From Oasisia sp. SBJ-2009 (Eukaryota; Annelida; Polychaeta; Sabellida; Siboglinidae), in contig OZ024854.1 of assembly GCA_964017155.1 (NCBI GenBank), positions 54,091,441-54,155,440 on the forward strand: a stretch of DNA of 64,000 nt, written 5' to 3'. The notes under the pieces were generated by a model that ran no database searches, was not told the origin of the DNA, and saw only the letters and a list, made by a program, of their open reading frames with translations. Made by a program: the position numbers and the translations under genes. Of the stretch, positions 12,201-20,620 are shown piece by piece. Each line of letters opens with the position of its first letter. Positions within the stretch are counted from its first letter, which is position 1.

Positions 12201-14531
12201 GAAGTCAGCAGGAGCGGACAACGTCCCAGCAGAGCTGGTGCAGGCAGGGGGAGAAGCCATGATAAGCGCCCTACTGACTATCTGCAACAAGATCTGGCAT
12301 GGGAGTGGCCCACGCCGTGGACCCAATCTCTCATCATCACCCTCCCCAAGAAAGGCAACCTACAGCTATGCCAGAATTATCGTACCATCAGCCTCATCAG
12401 CCACCCGAGCAAAGTTATGCTGAAAATCTTGCTGAAACGACTGAAGCCGCAAGCGGAAAAGATCATTGCCGAGGAACAAGCTGGCTTCAGACCAGGACGC
12501 AGCACAACAGAGCAGATCTTCAACCTTAGGGTATTGTGCGAGAAGTACCTCCAACACCAGCAAGACCTCTATCACGTCTTCATTGACTTCAAGAAGGCAT
12601 TCGACAGGGTATGGCATGCAGCACTATGGGCCACCATGAAGCATTTCAACATCAACGCCAACCTGATCAGAATGATACAGAACCTCTATGAAAAGGCCAC
12701 CAGCGCAGTCTACCTTAACAACAGCATAGAGGACTGGTTCAGAACTACCGTCGGAGTAAGACAAGGCTGTGTGCTCTCCCCCACCCTCTTCAACATCTTC
12801 TTGGAGAGAATTATGACTGACGCACTGAATGACCATGAAGGGACAGTCAGCATTGGTGGCAGAAATATCACAAACTTGCGTTTTGCCGACGACATAGACG
12901 GCCTGGCAGGAAGGGAAGACGAGCTAGCTGAATTGGTGGAGCGCATTGATAAGACTTCTACAGCCTTCGGCATGCAGATCAATGCAGAAAAGACCAAACT
13001 GATGACCAACAACACCAATGGCTTCAGCACTGACATCAGGGTCAACGGCGAGAAACTAGATTGCGTCAACCGATTCAAATATCTGGGAGCAATCATTACA
13101 GATGAAGGATCTAAACCTGAAATTCTCGCCAGGATCGCCCAGGCCACAGCAGCACTCGCCAAACTCAAGACCATTTGGAATGACAGGAATATAGCGCTCA
13201 GCTCAAAGATCAGACTGATGCGCTCCCTAGTCATGTCCATATTCCTGTACGCCTGTGAGTCTTGGACATTAACAGCAGAAACCGAGAAAAGGATACAGGC
13301 CATGGAGATGAGATGCCTCAGAAAACTCCTCGGCATCACGTACAGAGAACACATCACCAACGAAGAGGTCCGAAACAGAACCCGTCAAGCCATTGGACCG
13401 CACGAAGACCTCCTGACCACAGTTAAACAACGAAAACTGAGATGGTACGGCCACATTACAAGATCAACAGGGCTTGCCAAGACGGTCATGCAAGGTACGG
13501 TCCAAGGAGGGAGAAGACGAGGCAGGCAGAGAAAGAGATGGGAAGACAACATCCCGGAATGGACGGGCTTGACACTGGGCGCCGCCATGAGGAAAGCCGA
13601 GAGACGAGAGGAGTGGAGGGAGCTGGTTGCCAAGTCATCTGTGGTGCCCCAACGGTCCACTGAGACTACGGGATAGGCAAGGCAAGGCAAGTCACATTCT
13701 GAGTAAACCGCTGACGTTAAATATTTTAGTATATGTGGAAATTGTTACTTTATATTAACTCTATTTGGTGTATGCCACGAAACAGTTAACTTTTTTTGTC
13801 CTTTAAATGAAACGTGAGTGCGTATATACTCTGTCATCTCCAATTTGTTTTATTTGCGTTTGCTTGGGATGTGATGTGATTAACTGATGCCTGTGTTACG
13901 TAAGTTGTATTGCTTTATTGTATTTGAATTGGTTTTAGTATATTTGCACAGCCCTAGCCCCAATTCGTGAGAGTCGTGTTTGACATAGTTTTGTTAAAAG
14001 GTCATCGTATGATTCAGGCTTTTGAAGAGGTACTGCTGAGCTGTTGCGGCGGCCTTCAAAGGACGGTTCCACTCTCAGCAAGCGGACCTGGCAGCGAAGG
14101 TATCTGTCATTTAGTCAACGCAACGAACTGGTATTTTACTGGGTAGGCCCATCCTCTCAAAAGCAAGCCGAATTAAATAATATAGCAATTAACTTCGCCA
14201 GTCGCTACTGGTTGACCCAGGAGAACAGTCCAAATACGCGCTGGCAGGAATCCCACTTCCATTCTAAACATTGTATGCAACATGAACAGCGTGTGGCTAA
14301 AATGATCCAACATTATATCACCTGACCGGAGGCTGACCACAATCCTCGTGAGCGATTTCAATATCTGGTGTCAAAAGAGGCGTTTTGCGTATGCATGGCT
14401 GTGCTAGTGGAAGCGAAGGTAGTTATTGATGAAATCCACATTTGCGAGCAGACACCTTCTACGTTAACTGAGCACATAACTAGTTACATAATACAATTTT
14501 TTTTATTATATGATACACATACGTGTGTGGG

Positions 14532-14575
<44 letters not shown>

Positions 14576-16075
14576 TGTGTGTGCATGTGCATGTGCGTTC
14601 CGATTGACGTTTCTGCGCATGCGCGATAAATGTAAAATCATCAATGTGCAGCGAAACGACAAAGCATAGATTTGGTATAAATGCCACGGGCAGTTCGTTA
14701 ACTCTCCTGTGCTGATTACTGCGAAGAGTTGTTTAAAATATCGTTCAATACATTAAAATATTACGTTTGATTAAATCACTGTCACGGATTATGTGACGTG
14801 ATTTGCGCTTGCTATCGAAACATGCCTCAACACTTGTTAGCCTCGTGTTAATTTGCGACAAATAACTTTGCTATATACATCCTTGCGAACAGCCCGTGGT
14901 GTTTATAAAAATGTAAGCGCTACAGCGTAATGTAACATAATATAGACCGTGTAGGCGGTGTAGCACTGAAGCCCGCGAAGCCGGTGACGTGTGCTCAGAT
15001 TCGTTCGGGCATAGATTCGGCAAAACGCATACCTCGCATGCGCGCGCAAATGCAGTGCCCGTTTTTATCTGCTCTGACGTAGCGTTGGTGACATACGTCA
15101 CGCCCGGGCCGAGTTTCCTCATAACGCATAGAACGCATGCCTTTTTATTTAAAATTGGCGTAATAACAATCATATTGGAATACTTTATGTATTACTAACG
15201 GAAACTACTTTAGTAACAACGGAGAATATTGTGGCCCGCTACCGTCGTTGGCCCAGAATCGGCAGACTTGTGCGAATCTGAGCCCGGCCGAATGTGGGAC
15301 CAAGACACCGGAACCACGACTGACGTCACATATTCGCGCTTTCTGACATTTACGGAAAACAGACCTAAGTTTGCAATGTACCAGTCCAATTTTCAAAATG
15401 TTTTTGGCTAATATATGGCTTCACATTTGTTATATCATTGAATAACTAAAATTATGATGACTATGATTATGGACGGCCTTGTACATTTGCCCTACGTGAG
15501 GATGTGACCTACGTAATCTTATTTATTTTAGACGATTTGAAACCTCCCAGCTACTGGTCTGAAATGCTTGGCTCGGAACTTGTCACGATGGAAAAACTGG
15601 CACCAAGCAGCAAAGAGTACCAAGATGTGGAAACCCTCATGTTGAATACAGCAGAAGGCAACGTCACGCGCATCCACAAAGTGAGTGCAACACATCGTGT
15701 TTATTTATAAACATTACTAGTTGAATACATTTGTGCAATATTTATTTAAATGTTTGTGTTTCTCCAACTATTTTTCATAACAATATATGCACTGATTGTG
15801 TCGTAGAAGTCAGTGTCCTCTCAATCGCCGAACTCCGCCTGCCTCCTTCAACATTCTGTCAGTCCCATGGCCCGTTTGCGTGTTGCCTCTGGTGTACTTG
15901 TTGGGGAGGTATTTGTGCGAAAACAACATAAGTAGTTATTTTGTGGTTCTCATAGTTTCTGTTGTCAGTCATGCAGAAGGTGACACCATTGGCGTTATGA
16001 GAAAGAATGGTATGTTCTAAACATTGTAGTAGTTATAAATGATGCTTCATGTGTAGCTCCATATGCGATTATTGC

Positions 16076-16128
<53 letters not shown>

Positions 16129-16193
16129 CAGTAGCAGTAGCAGTAGCAGTAGCAGTAGCAGTAGTAGTAGTACTTGCAATAGCAGTAGTACTT

Positions 16194-16266
<73 letters not shown>

Positions 16267-17504
16267 CAGTAGCAGTAGCAGTAGCAGTAGCAGTAGCAGT
16301 AGCAGTAGCAGTATTGCAGTAGCAGTATTGCAGTATAGTAGTAGTTATTGTTTAAGTATTAACCACTGTTAGTAACCTGTTTACTGGTATACATTTTCTT
16401 TCAAATTGAAAATTTAGCGGGACATATTTCAGAAACACGCCATGCTCTCGGAATGTGTATTAAACAATATGAGGTTTATAAATTGCAATAGTAAATGTTG
16501 TCTCTGTTGCTTCAGATAGAGAGAATTCAGAATCCAAGCCTCTATAAAAAGTACATGGTGGACAAGCAGCAGATGAAGGCACGCTGCGGTAGTTCGACCA
16601 TCGTTGAACGTCATCTCTATCACGGAACAAGTGAAAAAGCTATAGCGAAAATCAACGCTAGAGGCTTCGACCGCAGTTACTGCGGCAAGAACGGTTTGTA
16701 AATGTTTTGCGATGTACACTTTCCTTTACCTAAATGATCATGCAGATGTTCTGGCTGTAAGCTAGTAGTAACACAGTATTATATTGCTATTGTGTATGGA
16801 ACGATATTAGGGACATAATTCCACATTGCAACATCGTTGTAATCTGACTTGCAGTGTTGCAGGCATGTACTAATTCATCACCATCGTAATAGCTTTAACA
16901 ACATAAATCAAATAAAATGCATTTTATTTTGTCATAAAAAACATAACGGTATACACAACCAACCATTTAAAAAGCAATATTATGTTACATGCTGGTTTTA
17001 TGGATTATTATACGCCGTCTTCTTGTAAGCCCATAAACATAAATAATATATTTATAGTATCCGGTACTTTTGTTGTTATTTTTACGCGTATTAATTAATA
17101 GTAATAATCAAGTTACATACCCTCATAATCTGAGCTCATAATACGCCAAAATGCATTAACCAATAAATCATGTATAAAAAAATGTATATATTGAACATTA
17201 CGATATATTATATATTACGATTACAGGTACTGCCTATGGCCAGGGTGTCTACTTCGCCGTGAATTCTGGTTACTCGTGTAGATATGCCACTGCAAGGCCC
17301 GACGGCAAGAAACGGATGTATCTGGCGCAGGTTCTGACGGGTGAATACACCGTTGGGTCCAGCAAATACCGCGTAACACCCGACAATCCGAAACACCCAG
17401 GTCTTCAGTTTGACTCAGTTGTTGACAAAGTGTCAAATCCAGAAATATTTGTCATATTCGTGGATAGCCAGGCTTATCCAAAGTACTTGATCACATTTAA
17501 ATGA
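1..17504 (+). CDS. Macrodomain mono-ADP-ribosyltransferase, PARP14/PARP15-like (3' ten exons, 5' end outside window)
   Basis: Exons joined by consistent GT/AG sites and phase: (1 or 13)-86, 7197-7433, 8310-8531, 8825-8926, 9571-9804, 10607-10828, 14018-14099, 15532-15680, 16516-16693, 17227-17504, giving 591 visible residues and a TGA stop. Two macrodomains (about residues 8-185 and 200-372, ADP-ribose-binding fold) precede a linker and a PARP catalytic domain (about 440-591). The catalytic triad reads His476 (in YHGTS), Tyr508 (in GQGVYFAV) and Ile573 (in IFVIFVDSQAYP). Isoleucine in place of the glutamate of poly-ADP-ribosylating PARPs is the pattern known for mono-ART members. No WWE domain lies between the second macrodomain and the catalytic domain, unlike vertebrate PARP14 and as in PARP15. 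Family knowledge: such enzymes modify proteins with single ADP-ribose and read ADP-ribose marks. The 5' exons lie left of the window. Confidence 0.9.
245..928 (+). repeat. Dispersed repeat REP, copy 1 (continues at 3648-3700 beyond a LINE)
   Basis: AT-rich, non-coding, with recurring CCGCCATTTT-type words. Its reverse complement matches 6400-7050 segment by segment (for example TCCGCCATTTTTAAAGATAG against CCGCCATCTTTAAAAAGGGCGG). At 926 the match is broken by the TA array and the LINE, and it resumes after 3647 (TATGTGGACAGGGTTTTCAA against the reverse complement of 6395-6415). Class unknown. Confidence 0.7.
926..999. repeat. (TA)n array, followed by (CAT)4
   Basis: Perfect TA dinucleotide array that abuts the 3' end of the minus-strand LINE, which itself ends in a CAT/ATG triplet run at 1000-1011. 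Confidence 0.95.
1000..3590 (-). mobile_element. Non-LTR retrotransposon (LINE), 5'-truncated and frameshifted
   Basis: Read on the minus strand, 3555-2845 encodes the end of an AP-like endonuclease (DFIITRCRDK, CWTDHQMLRSKV). 2933-1767 encodes reverse transcriptase with KDGKAPGGDGIPAEV, QCGFRGNRSTVDMI, VDFSKAFDTV, GVKQGCVLAPTLFSIF and the catalytic LLFADDSALV. 1552-1046 encodes the C-terminal connection domain (LLYGAEAWTV, RKNLRWTGHLMRM, RKRGRPRLRF). At least two frame breaks separate these pieces, so the copy is dead. The 5' end (right side) is truncated within the endonuclease. Clade not assigned. Confidence 0.88.
3590..3647. repeat. (TA)n array at the 5' edge of the LINE
   Basis: Perfect TA array. 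Together with the array at 926-999 it brackets the LINE, as expected if the element entered an AT-rich site that was duplicated and later expanded. Confidence 0.95.
3865..5620 (+). pseudogene. Decayed repetitive ORF with FEN/PIN-nuclease-like motifs
   Basis: In-order fragments of one protein type appear with stops and frame changes: 3882-4076 (MVKHSLLLEKSLTEYLNPDQ), 4565-4800 (LNGPAVIHMVRPSKSASYKQ, then VPRDWTKFMAD), 4940-5010 (CNHQDTHIRIFLNLSHN), 5011-5154 (TVDSDVITIAV, LWICFGIGNAFQHI), 5155-5350 (FSGCDTTSSFFDIGMKTA, AWQAYP) and about 5356-5560 (HQLFTHGIRTLD). I recognise this order from a multi-copy uncharacterised ORF family seen in invertebrate genomes. The trio of acidic-rich segments ending in GCDTTSxxxxIGxKTA resembles the metal-binding and helix-hairpin-helix elements of FEN/XPG/PIN nucleases; that link is inference. 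This copy cannot be functional. Confidence 0.5.
5818..5990 (-). mobile_element. Probable 3' end of a retroelement
   Basis: Read on the minus strand the segment ends in AACCGACGTTAAATAAAGCT followed by a short TTGTATC-type tandem tail (5819-5843), the usual form of a non-LTR element 3' end. No coding sequence remains. Confidence 0.35.
6248..6322. repeat. Imperfect hairpin (inverted repeat)
   Basis: Arms CGATTTCCGGTTGCGGCATA and TATGCCGCCACCGGAAATCG continue inward through TACACAATA, with almost no loop. Could be a cruciform or a tiny foldback element. Lies just before the second REP copy. Confidence 0.7.
6345..7050 (-). repeat. Dispersed repeat REP, copy 2 (uninterrupted)
   Basis: Reverse-complement counterpart of 245-928 plus 3648-3700. 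Because this copy has no LINE at the matching point, it shows the empty site for the insertion in copy 1. No ORF is conserved between the copies. Confidence 0.7.
7069..7172. repeat. GT/GCGT and GA low-complexity tract
   Basis: Runs of GTGCGT then GAGAGA just upstream of the branch/acceptor region of PARP exon b (7197), leaving only about 25 bases of ordinary intron before the exon. Confidence 0.9.
7197..7433 (+). CDS. PARP14/15-like exon b (N-terminal part of macrodomain 1)
   Basis: 79 codons, phase 0 at both ends, acceptor TTTAG|GTT and donor CAG|GTGTGT. It holds the macro strand VGAIVNA, a changed GGGVA-type loop (LDNGAIS), and the conserved AGNLQCDYVIHGA strand. It lies just after a GT/GA-rich low-complexity block. 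Confidence 0.88.
8143..8217. repeat. (TA)n array
   Basis: Perfect dinucleotide array in the intron before PARP exon c. Confidence 0.95.
8310..8531 (+). CDS. PARP14/15-like exon c (C-terminal part of macrodomain 1)
   Basis: 74 codons, phase 0 at both ends. The acceptor is GAGCAG|GAC and the donor AAC|GTAAGC. The peptide carries the FPAIATDNRDFPP loop where active macrodomains usually have PAIGTG, so ADP-ribose binding may be altered. Same length (222 bp) as its counterpart exon f. Confidence 0.88.
8825..8926 (+). CDS. PARP14/15-like exon d (end of macrodomain 1 and start of macrodomain 2)
   Basis: 34 codons, phase 0 at both ends (GTTTAG|GCA to CAG|GTAGAT). It encodes the final helix of macrodomain 1 (AFSAYLVDSS) and the opening strand of macrodomain 2 (REGILLSLHKSTMVDEQ). 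Confidence 0.8.
9134..9200. repeat. (GT)n array
   Basis: Perfect dinucleotide array in the intron before PARP exon e. Confidence 0.95.
9571..9804 (+). CDS. PARP14/15-like exon e (N-terminal part of macrodomain 2)
   Basis: 78 codons, phase 0 at both ends (CTGCAG|GTG to GAG|GTAACA). Holds VDVIVNTPG, the LKRGAVSSSLL loop, GIEFGDTV and GGNLRCRVVVHGA, the standard macro order. Paralogous to exon b. Confidence 0.9.
9836..9910 (+). repeat. Short retroelement tail with (AAT)n and TTTTTAGCGCCTA motif
   Basis: AATAATAATAATA followed by CACGTTTTTAGCGCCTATAC. The same pattern (AAT run then TTTCTATAGCGC) occurs at 43776 and, weaker, at 57729, indicating a dispersed element end, here about 30 bases inside the intron after exon e. 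Confidence 0.5.
10378..10433. repeat. (GT)n/(GCGT)n array
   Basis: Alternating purine-pyrimidine tract (possible Z-DNA former) in the intron before exon f. Confidence 0.9.
10607..10828 (+). CDS. PARP14/15-like exon f (C-terminal part of macrodomain 2)
   Basis: 74 codons, phase 0 (TTGCAG|GTT to CAG|GTATGT). Keeps the ribose/phosphate-binding loop as CPAIGTGKRNFPP, followed by VTLEEVVKFSR and VRIVVHP. Exactly the same length as exon c, supporting tandem duplication of a two-exon module. Confidence 0.9.
11716..11747 (+). repeat. Target-site duplication, left copy (32 bp)
   Basis: Begins AGTCACATTCTGAGT and ends GACGTTAAA. Identical to 13690-13721. The right copy continues the terminal inverted repeat of the host DNA element, so the LINE landed inside that repeat. 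Confidence 0.95.
11748..13689 (+). mobile_element. Non-LTR retrotransposon (LINE), 5'-truncated, nested in the TTAA element
   Basis: Frame 1 (11748-about 12300) covers KPWVTADLLDLC and KSLKKGKSAGADNVPAELV. After a single frameshift near 12300, 12310-13676 encodes the rest of the reverse transcriptase: WTQSLIITLPKKGNLQ, EQAGFRPGRSTTEQIFNLR, VFIDFKKAFDRVW, VGVRQGCVLSPTLFNIFLE and the active-site block NLRFADDIDGLAG, then the C-terminal LYACESWTL and GRRRGRQRKRWEDNIPEW. The 3' end is a short (GGCAA)3 run. The 32-bp direct repeat on both sides proves insertion. Relatively young: a single frame break. Confidence 0.93.
13690..13721 (+). repeat. Target-site duplication, right copy (32 bp)
   Basis: Identical to 11716-11747. 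Directly follows the GGCAA tail of the LINE. Confidence 0.95.
14018..14099 (+). CDS. PARP14/15-like exon g (last macro helix and linker)
   Basis: 27 codons plus one base. The acceptor is GATTCAG|GCT and the donor GAAG|GTATCT. AFEEVLLSCCGG matches the AF-starting final macro helix of exon d. Its phase-1 end joins exactly to the two leading bases of the exon at 15532, forming GAC (Asp). The preceding intron is 3.2 kb and holds the nested transposons. Confidence 0.75.
14521..14590. repeat. (GCGT)n array
   Basis: Tandem GTGC units. Abuts the truncated left end of the long-inverted-repeat element at 14597. Confidence 0.95.
14597..14927. mobile_element. Long-inverted-repeat (foldback) element, copy 1
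   Basis: GTTCCGATTGACGTTTCTGC and the following 100 or so bases match both ends of the element at 23605-24095; the interior matches that copy in reverse complement (GTTAATTTGCGACAAATAAC against GTTATTTGTCGCAAATTAAC). The right end AAAATGTAAGCGCTACAGCG fits the outer end of the second copy. The left outer end is replaced by the GCGT array. No ORF. Confidence 0.75.
14928..15531. other. Intronic sequence, GC-richer patch
   Basis: Between the foldback element and PARP exon h. Contains CGCATGCGCGCGC and TGACGTCA words but no exon or repeat copy I can match with confidence. Confidence 0.4.
15532..15680 (+). CDS. PARP14/15-like exon h (linker before the catalytic domain)
   Basis: Two leading bases plus 49 codons, from TTTTAG|AC to AAA|GTGAGT. 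DLKPPSYWSEM and the KEYQDVETLM helix match the region that opens the PARP catalytic fold in PARP10-15 members (W-x-x-M, then S-x-E-Y-x-x-V). Confidence 0.88.
16075..16345. repeat. (AGT)n/(AGC)n trinucleotide array
   Basis: Alternating blocks of AGT and AGC triplets in the intron before exon i. The open frames it produces (poly-Ser) are not genes. Confidence 0.95.
16516..16693 (+). CDS. PARP14/15-like exon i (catalytic domain, NAD-binding His)
   Basis: 59 codons plus one base, TTCAG|ATA to AACG|GTTTGT. Contains IERIQNPSLYKKYM, the LYHGTSE motif with the catalytic histidine, and GFDRSYCGKN. The donor is slightly weak (GTTTGT), but phase and protein continuity into 17227 are exact. Confidence 0.92.
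17227..17504 (+). CDS. PARP14/15-like terminal exon j (catalytic domain, C-terminus and stop)
   Basis: Acceptor TTACAG|GT; 91 codons and TGA. Contains GTAYGQGVYFAVN with the catalytic tyrosine, MYLAQVLTGEYTVG, and the C-terminal VSNPEIFVIFVDSQAYPK segment. No convincing AATAAA signal is visible close after the stop. Confidence 0.93.
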
Positions 17505-18566
17505 GTACTCATGCACCAGCGATCAAATGCCCAGTGAAATTGCTCACGTTGGGACAGCTTGGTTGGCCTAGAACACATATCATATATGTATTGCTCTTAC
17601 AGGTGCAGCAAGGTGTCGTTTCTGCTGATTAAGTCAGTACCAGGCAGCAGTACCCATGGCTGATACCTTTGCAAAACTCTGAATATAAGCTAAGCTAATG
17701 ATATCGCTCACGACGAATGTTGTCGGCCTTCTGTCACGAAATACACTTTGGAGTAATGTTAACGCTGCACATGTGATATAGAAGCATATATTCGAATACA
17801 CAAAACACTTCAGATGCTTGTGTGGTTGGAAGAACATGTCGTTATTCTGGGAGCCCGAAAACCTGTTCATCAGTCTTCAAATCGGGACTGGCACTTGCGC
17901 TGTTCTCACGGGTGACGCAGTCGCGAATGGCGAAGTCAATGAAGCATTTCGACACGGCTAAATTCTGCCAGGGGATCTGCCAGGACTAGATTGCACGGCA
18001 AACGGCTTGCGCAGATGCAACCTTCCCGGGGACGCCACCACGAGCAGATCTACCTGCCTGTCAGACTGTGTTGTTTGTACACCAAACGATGTCGTGCAAT
18101 ATGGAAGTGTCTAAACGCCACTGTGTGTAAACTGATACACCGTAATTTGGACCCGGGTTACATTTGGACACCCTGGTCAAAATATCATAGCGACATGTAT
18201 GACCCCATATTTAAACACCTTATAAAATATACTAATCAGCGTAATTGTTCGGGGTTGCTGCAAAATAGTGTTTGATTTTATTATATACATATATACGGAT
18301 ATTGTTTATACGGCACGAGTAATCTAAGCAATATGATTACAGTTATGAAGAATGTGATTATGTGATTGTGATTGAAACAACTGTAGTTTACAAACTTTTG
18401 ACCGGAGATGTTAGTCTGAGGGACACAGATTTGCATGTTAGGTCAAAATGACGTTCAATATGCACGACAGGCGGATATCACAACATCCGCCAACACATCT
18501 AACACTGAGACGTTACTTCACCACAACTTAAATAAATACTCTACCGACAGCAAATTAAAAGGTTGT
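17505..18566. other. Downstream flank of the PARP gene, no gene recognised
   Basis: Contains the 3' untranslated region of unknown length. Open frames are short and lack splice or family support. Confidence 0.5.
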
Positions 18567-18657
18567 GTGTGGTTGTGGAGATATAATGATTTAACATCGA
18601 TATTATGTTGACCTACGAAATGTCACCAACGTAAAAATGTTGCGTTGGTATCGATTT
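18567..18657 (+). repeat. Direct repeat, left copy (91 bp)
   Basis: Starts GTGTGGTTGTGGAG, ends GGTATCGATTT. Identical base for base to 19558-19648 on the other side of the CTCC array. Confidence 0.95.
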
Positions 18658-18733
18658 TGGGACAAGGCGTCAGAGTAATGATTGTAGTGGCTTTAACAAA
18701 TTGAAACATCGACATGATCATTCAACCAAGGCA

Positions 18734-19557
18734 CTCCCTCCCTCCCTCCCTCCCTCCCTCCCTCCCTCCCTCCCTCCCTCCCTCCCTCCCTCCCTCCCTC
18801 CCTCCCTCCCTCCCTCCCTCCCTCCCTCCCTCCCTCCCTCCCTCCCTCCCTCCCTCCCTCCCTCCCTCCCTCCCTCCCTCCCTCCCTCCCTCCCTCCCTC
18901 CCTCCCTCCCTCCCTCCCTCCCTCCCTCCCTCCCTCCCTCCCTCCCTCCCTCCCTCCCTCCCTCCCTCCCTCCCTCCCTCCCTCCCTCCCTCCCTCCCTC
19001 CCTCCCTCCCTCCCTCCCTCCCTCCCTCCCTCCCTCCCTCCCTCCCTCCCTCCCTCCCTCCCTCCCTCCCTCCCTCCCTCCCTCCCTCCCTCCCTCCCTC
19101 CCTCCCTCCCTCCCTCCCTCCCTCCCTCCCTCCCTCCCTCCCTCCCTCCCTCCCTCCCTCCCTCCCTCCCTCCCTCCCTCCCTCCCTCCCTCCCTCCCTC
19201 CCTCCCTCCCTCCCTCCCTCCCTCCCTCCCTCCCTCCCTCCCTCCCTCCCTCCCTCCCTCCCTCCCTCCCTCCCTCCCTCCCTCCCTCCCTCCCTCCCTC
19301 CCTCCCTCCCTCCCTCCCTCCCTCCCTCCCTCCCTCCCTCCCTCCCTCCCTCCCTCCCTCCCTCCCTCCCTCCCTCCCTCCCTCCCTCCCTCCCTCCCTC
19401 CCTCCCTCCCTCCCTCCCTCCCTCCCTCCCTCCCTCCCTCCCTCCCTCCCTCCCTCCCTCCCTCCCTCCCTCCCTCCCTCCCTCCCTCCCTCCCTCCCTC
19501 CCTCCCTCCCTCCCTCCCTCCCTCCCTCCCTCCCTCCCTCCCTCCCTCCCTCCCTCC
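18734..19557. repeat. (CTCC)n array, 824 bp, perfect
   Basis: 206 uninterrupted tetranucleotide units. The minus strand is (GGAG)n, with runs of three G every fourth base, able to form G-quadruplexes; the homopurine-homopyrimidine character also allows triplex DNA. All open frames across it are artefacts. Confidence 0.99.
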
Positions 19558-19648
19558 GTGTGGTTGTGGAGATATAATGATTTAACATCGATATTATGTT
19601 GACCTACGAAATGTCACCAACGTAAAAATGTTGCGTTGGTATCGATTT
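19558..19648 (+). repeat. Direct repeat, right copy (91 bp)
   Basis: Identical to 18567-18657, offset 991 bases. Either a tandem duplication with the array as spacer or an assembly overlap. Confidence 0.95.
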
Positions 19649-20019
19649 ATCGATTCATGCTCCAATGACGACTCTCGTCTGTCCCTGTTTACCGTTATGC
19701 CTAATGATTTTGTTTGTAGCGCCTCTGGGATTGATTTTTCAATTATATATATTGTTGCAATTACCTATCGCCACTATTCTGTTATTGTGATCTGCCCCCA
19801 GAGCATCCGGGCTTCGCCGGTTCAACAAACATGTTCAGGTTTGTAATCTGACATTGTAGAGTACGGGCCTCGTTCCTTGGCGTAGTGGCAGCGTTGTCCA
19901 CGCCTACGAGGTGCATATACATAGGCTGCTGAAATACACGGCCCGTGAACTCTACATCATAACAACTGATTTTACTGTGGTGGGCGATAACATAAGCGTT
20001 TCTCATACCGCTGCAGCAG

Positions 20020-20620
20020 CCAACCGCTTAGTCTCGCTTAACCGACTGTCGATCGGCTGCGGAACTACGCCGAGAAGACAGTCTGGTTACGTACTCGGCT
20101 TTTGTTTGTTTATCCGCGTGATCTATACAATGCTGCCACCTCACGGACACTGGTTAATCCTACCGTAATTTCTATTTTATAAACAACTGCAAATTTGTAT
20201 TTCTATTTATTTTGTGTTAATATAAGTTTAATTTTTGATAGTTTTTATAATACAGCATTATTTGATAAAAAAAAGTATCCTTGTGGGACTAGACAATGCT
20301 GCCACCTCACGGATACCGGTTAATCCACCGTAATTCTTACTTTATAAACAACTGTAAATTAGAATTTTTACTTACTTTTGTGTTAATATAAGTTCAGTGT
20401 TGAATACTTTTCATAGGATATCATTATCTTGTAAAAGTATATCGTTATTTTATATTTTTATTTCATAGTTGGTCTGAGAGCCAATCAGCGTCTCTACCCT
20501 AATCTGGGATAGGGGCGCCCTGGCGGGCCGAAAATGCAGAACGTCTCTTTCTCCAGGCGGAGGTGAGGGTCTTAAAAGTGCTGCCACCTCACGGAGCCTG
20601 GGTAACCGAGGATACATGGC
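20020..20620 (+). repeat. Dispersed repeat R, copy 1, with internal 166-bp tandem duplication
   Basis: The block starting TGCTGCCACCTCACGGA at 20131 recurs at 20297. Flanking words include GCTTAACCGACTGTCGATCG (20037) and GTTGGTCTGAGAGCCAATCA (20468). Related copies lie at 53870-54330 (minus), 57805-57885 (minus, partial) and 61420-61740 (plus). No ORF; class unknown, possibly a SINE-like or MITE family. Confidence 0.65.

Larger units (their letters stand above)
10976..13802. mobile_element. TTAA-flanked DNA transposon (non-autonomous) interrupted by a LINE
   Basis: The left end GGACAAAAAAAGTTAACTAT is repeated as the reverse complement at the right end (AGTTAACTTTTTTTGTCC), and the match runs inward for more than 80 bases through a shared CGTGGCATACACC word and beyond to CAGCGGTTTAC. 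TTAA sits immediately outside both ends (10972-10975, 13803-13806), the target-site pattern of piggyBac and Kolobok superfamilies. Without the LINE the element is about 850 bp and has no transposase ORF, so it is a MITE-like derivative. Confidence 0.8.

Noticed and set aside
16049..16372. Poly-serine ORF
   Set aside because: Translation of the AGT/AGC microsatellite in a PARP intron.
18701..19588. Nearly 300-residue open frames of SLPP or GGRE repeats
   Set aside because: They are translations of the perfect CTCC tetranucleotide array on both strands; no splice sites, start context or family supports a protein.
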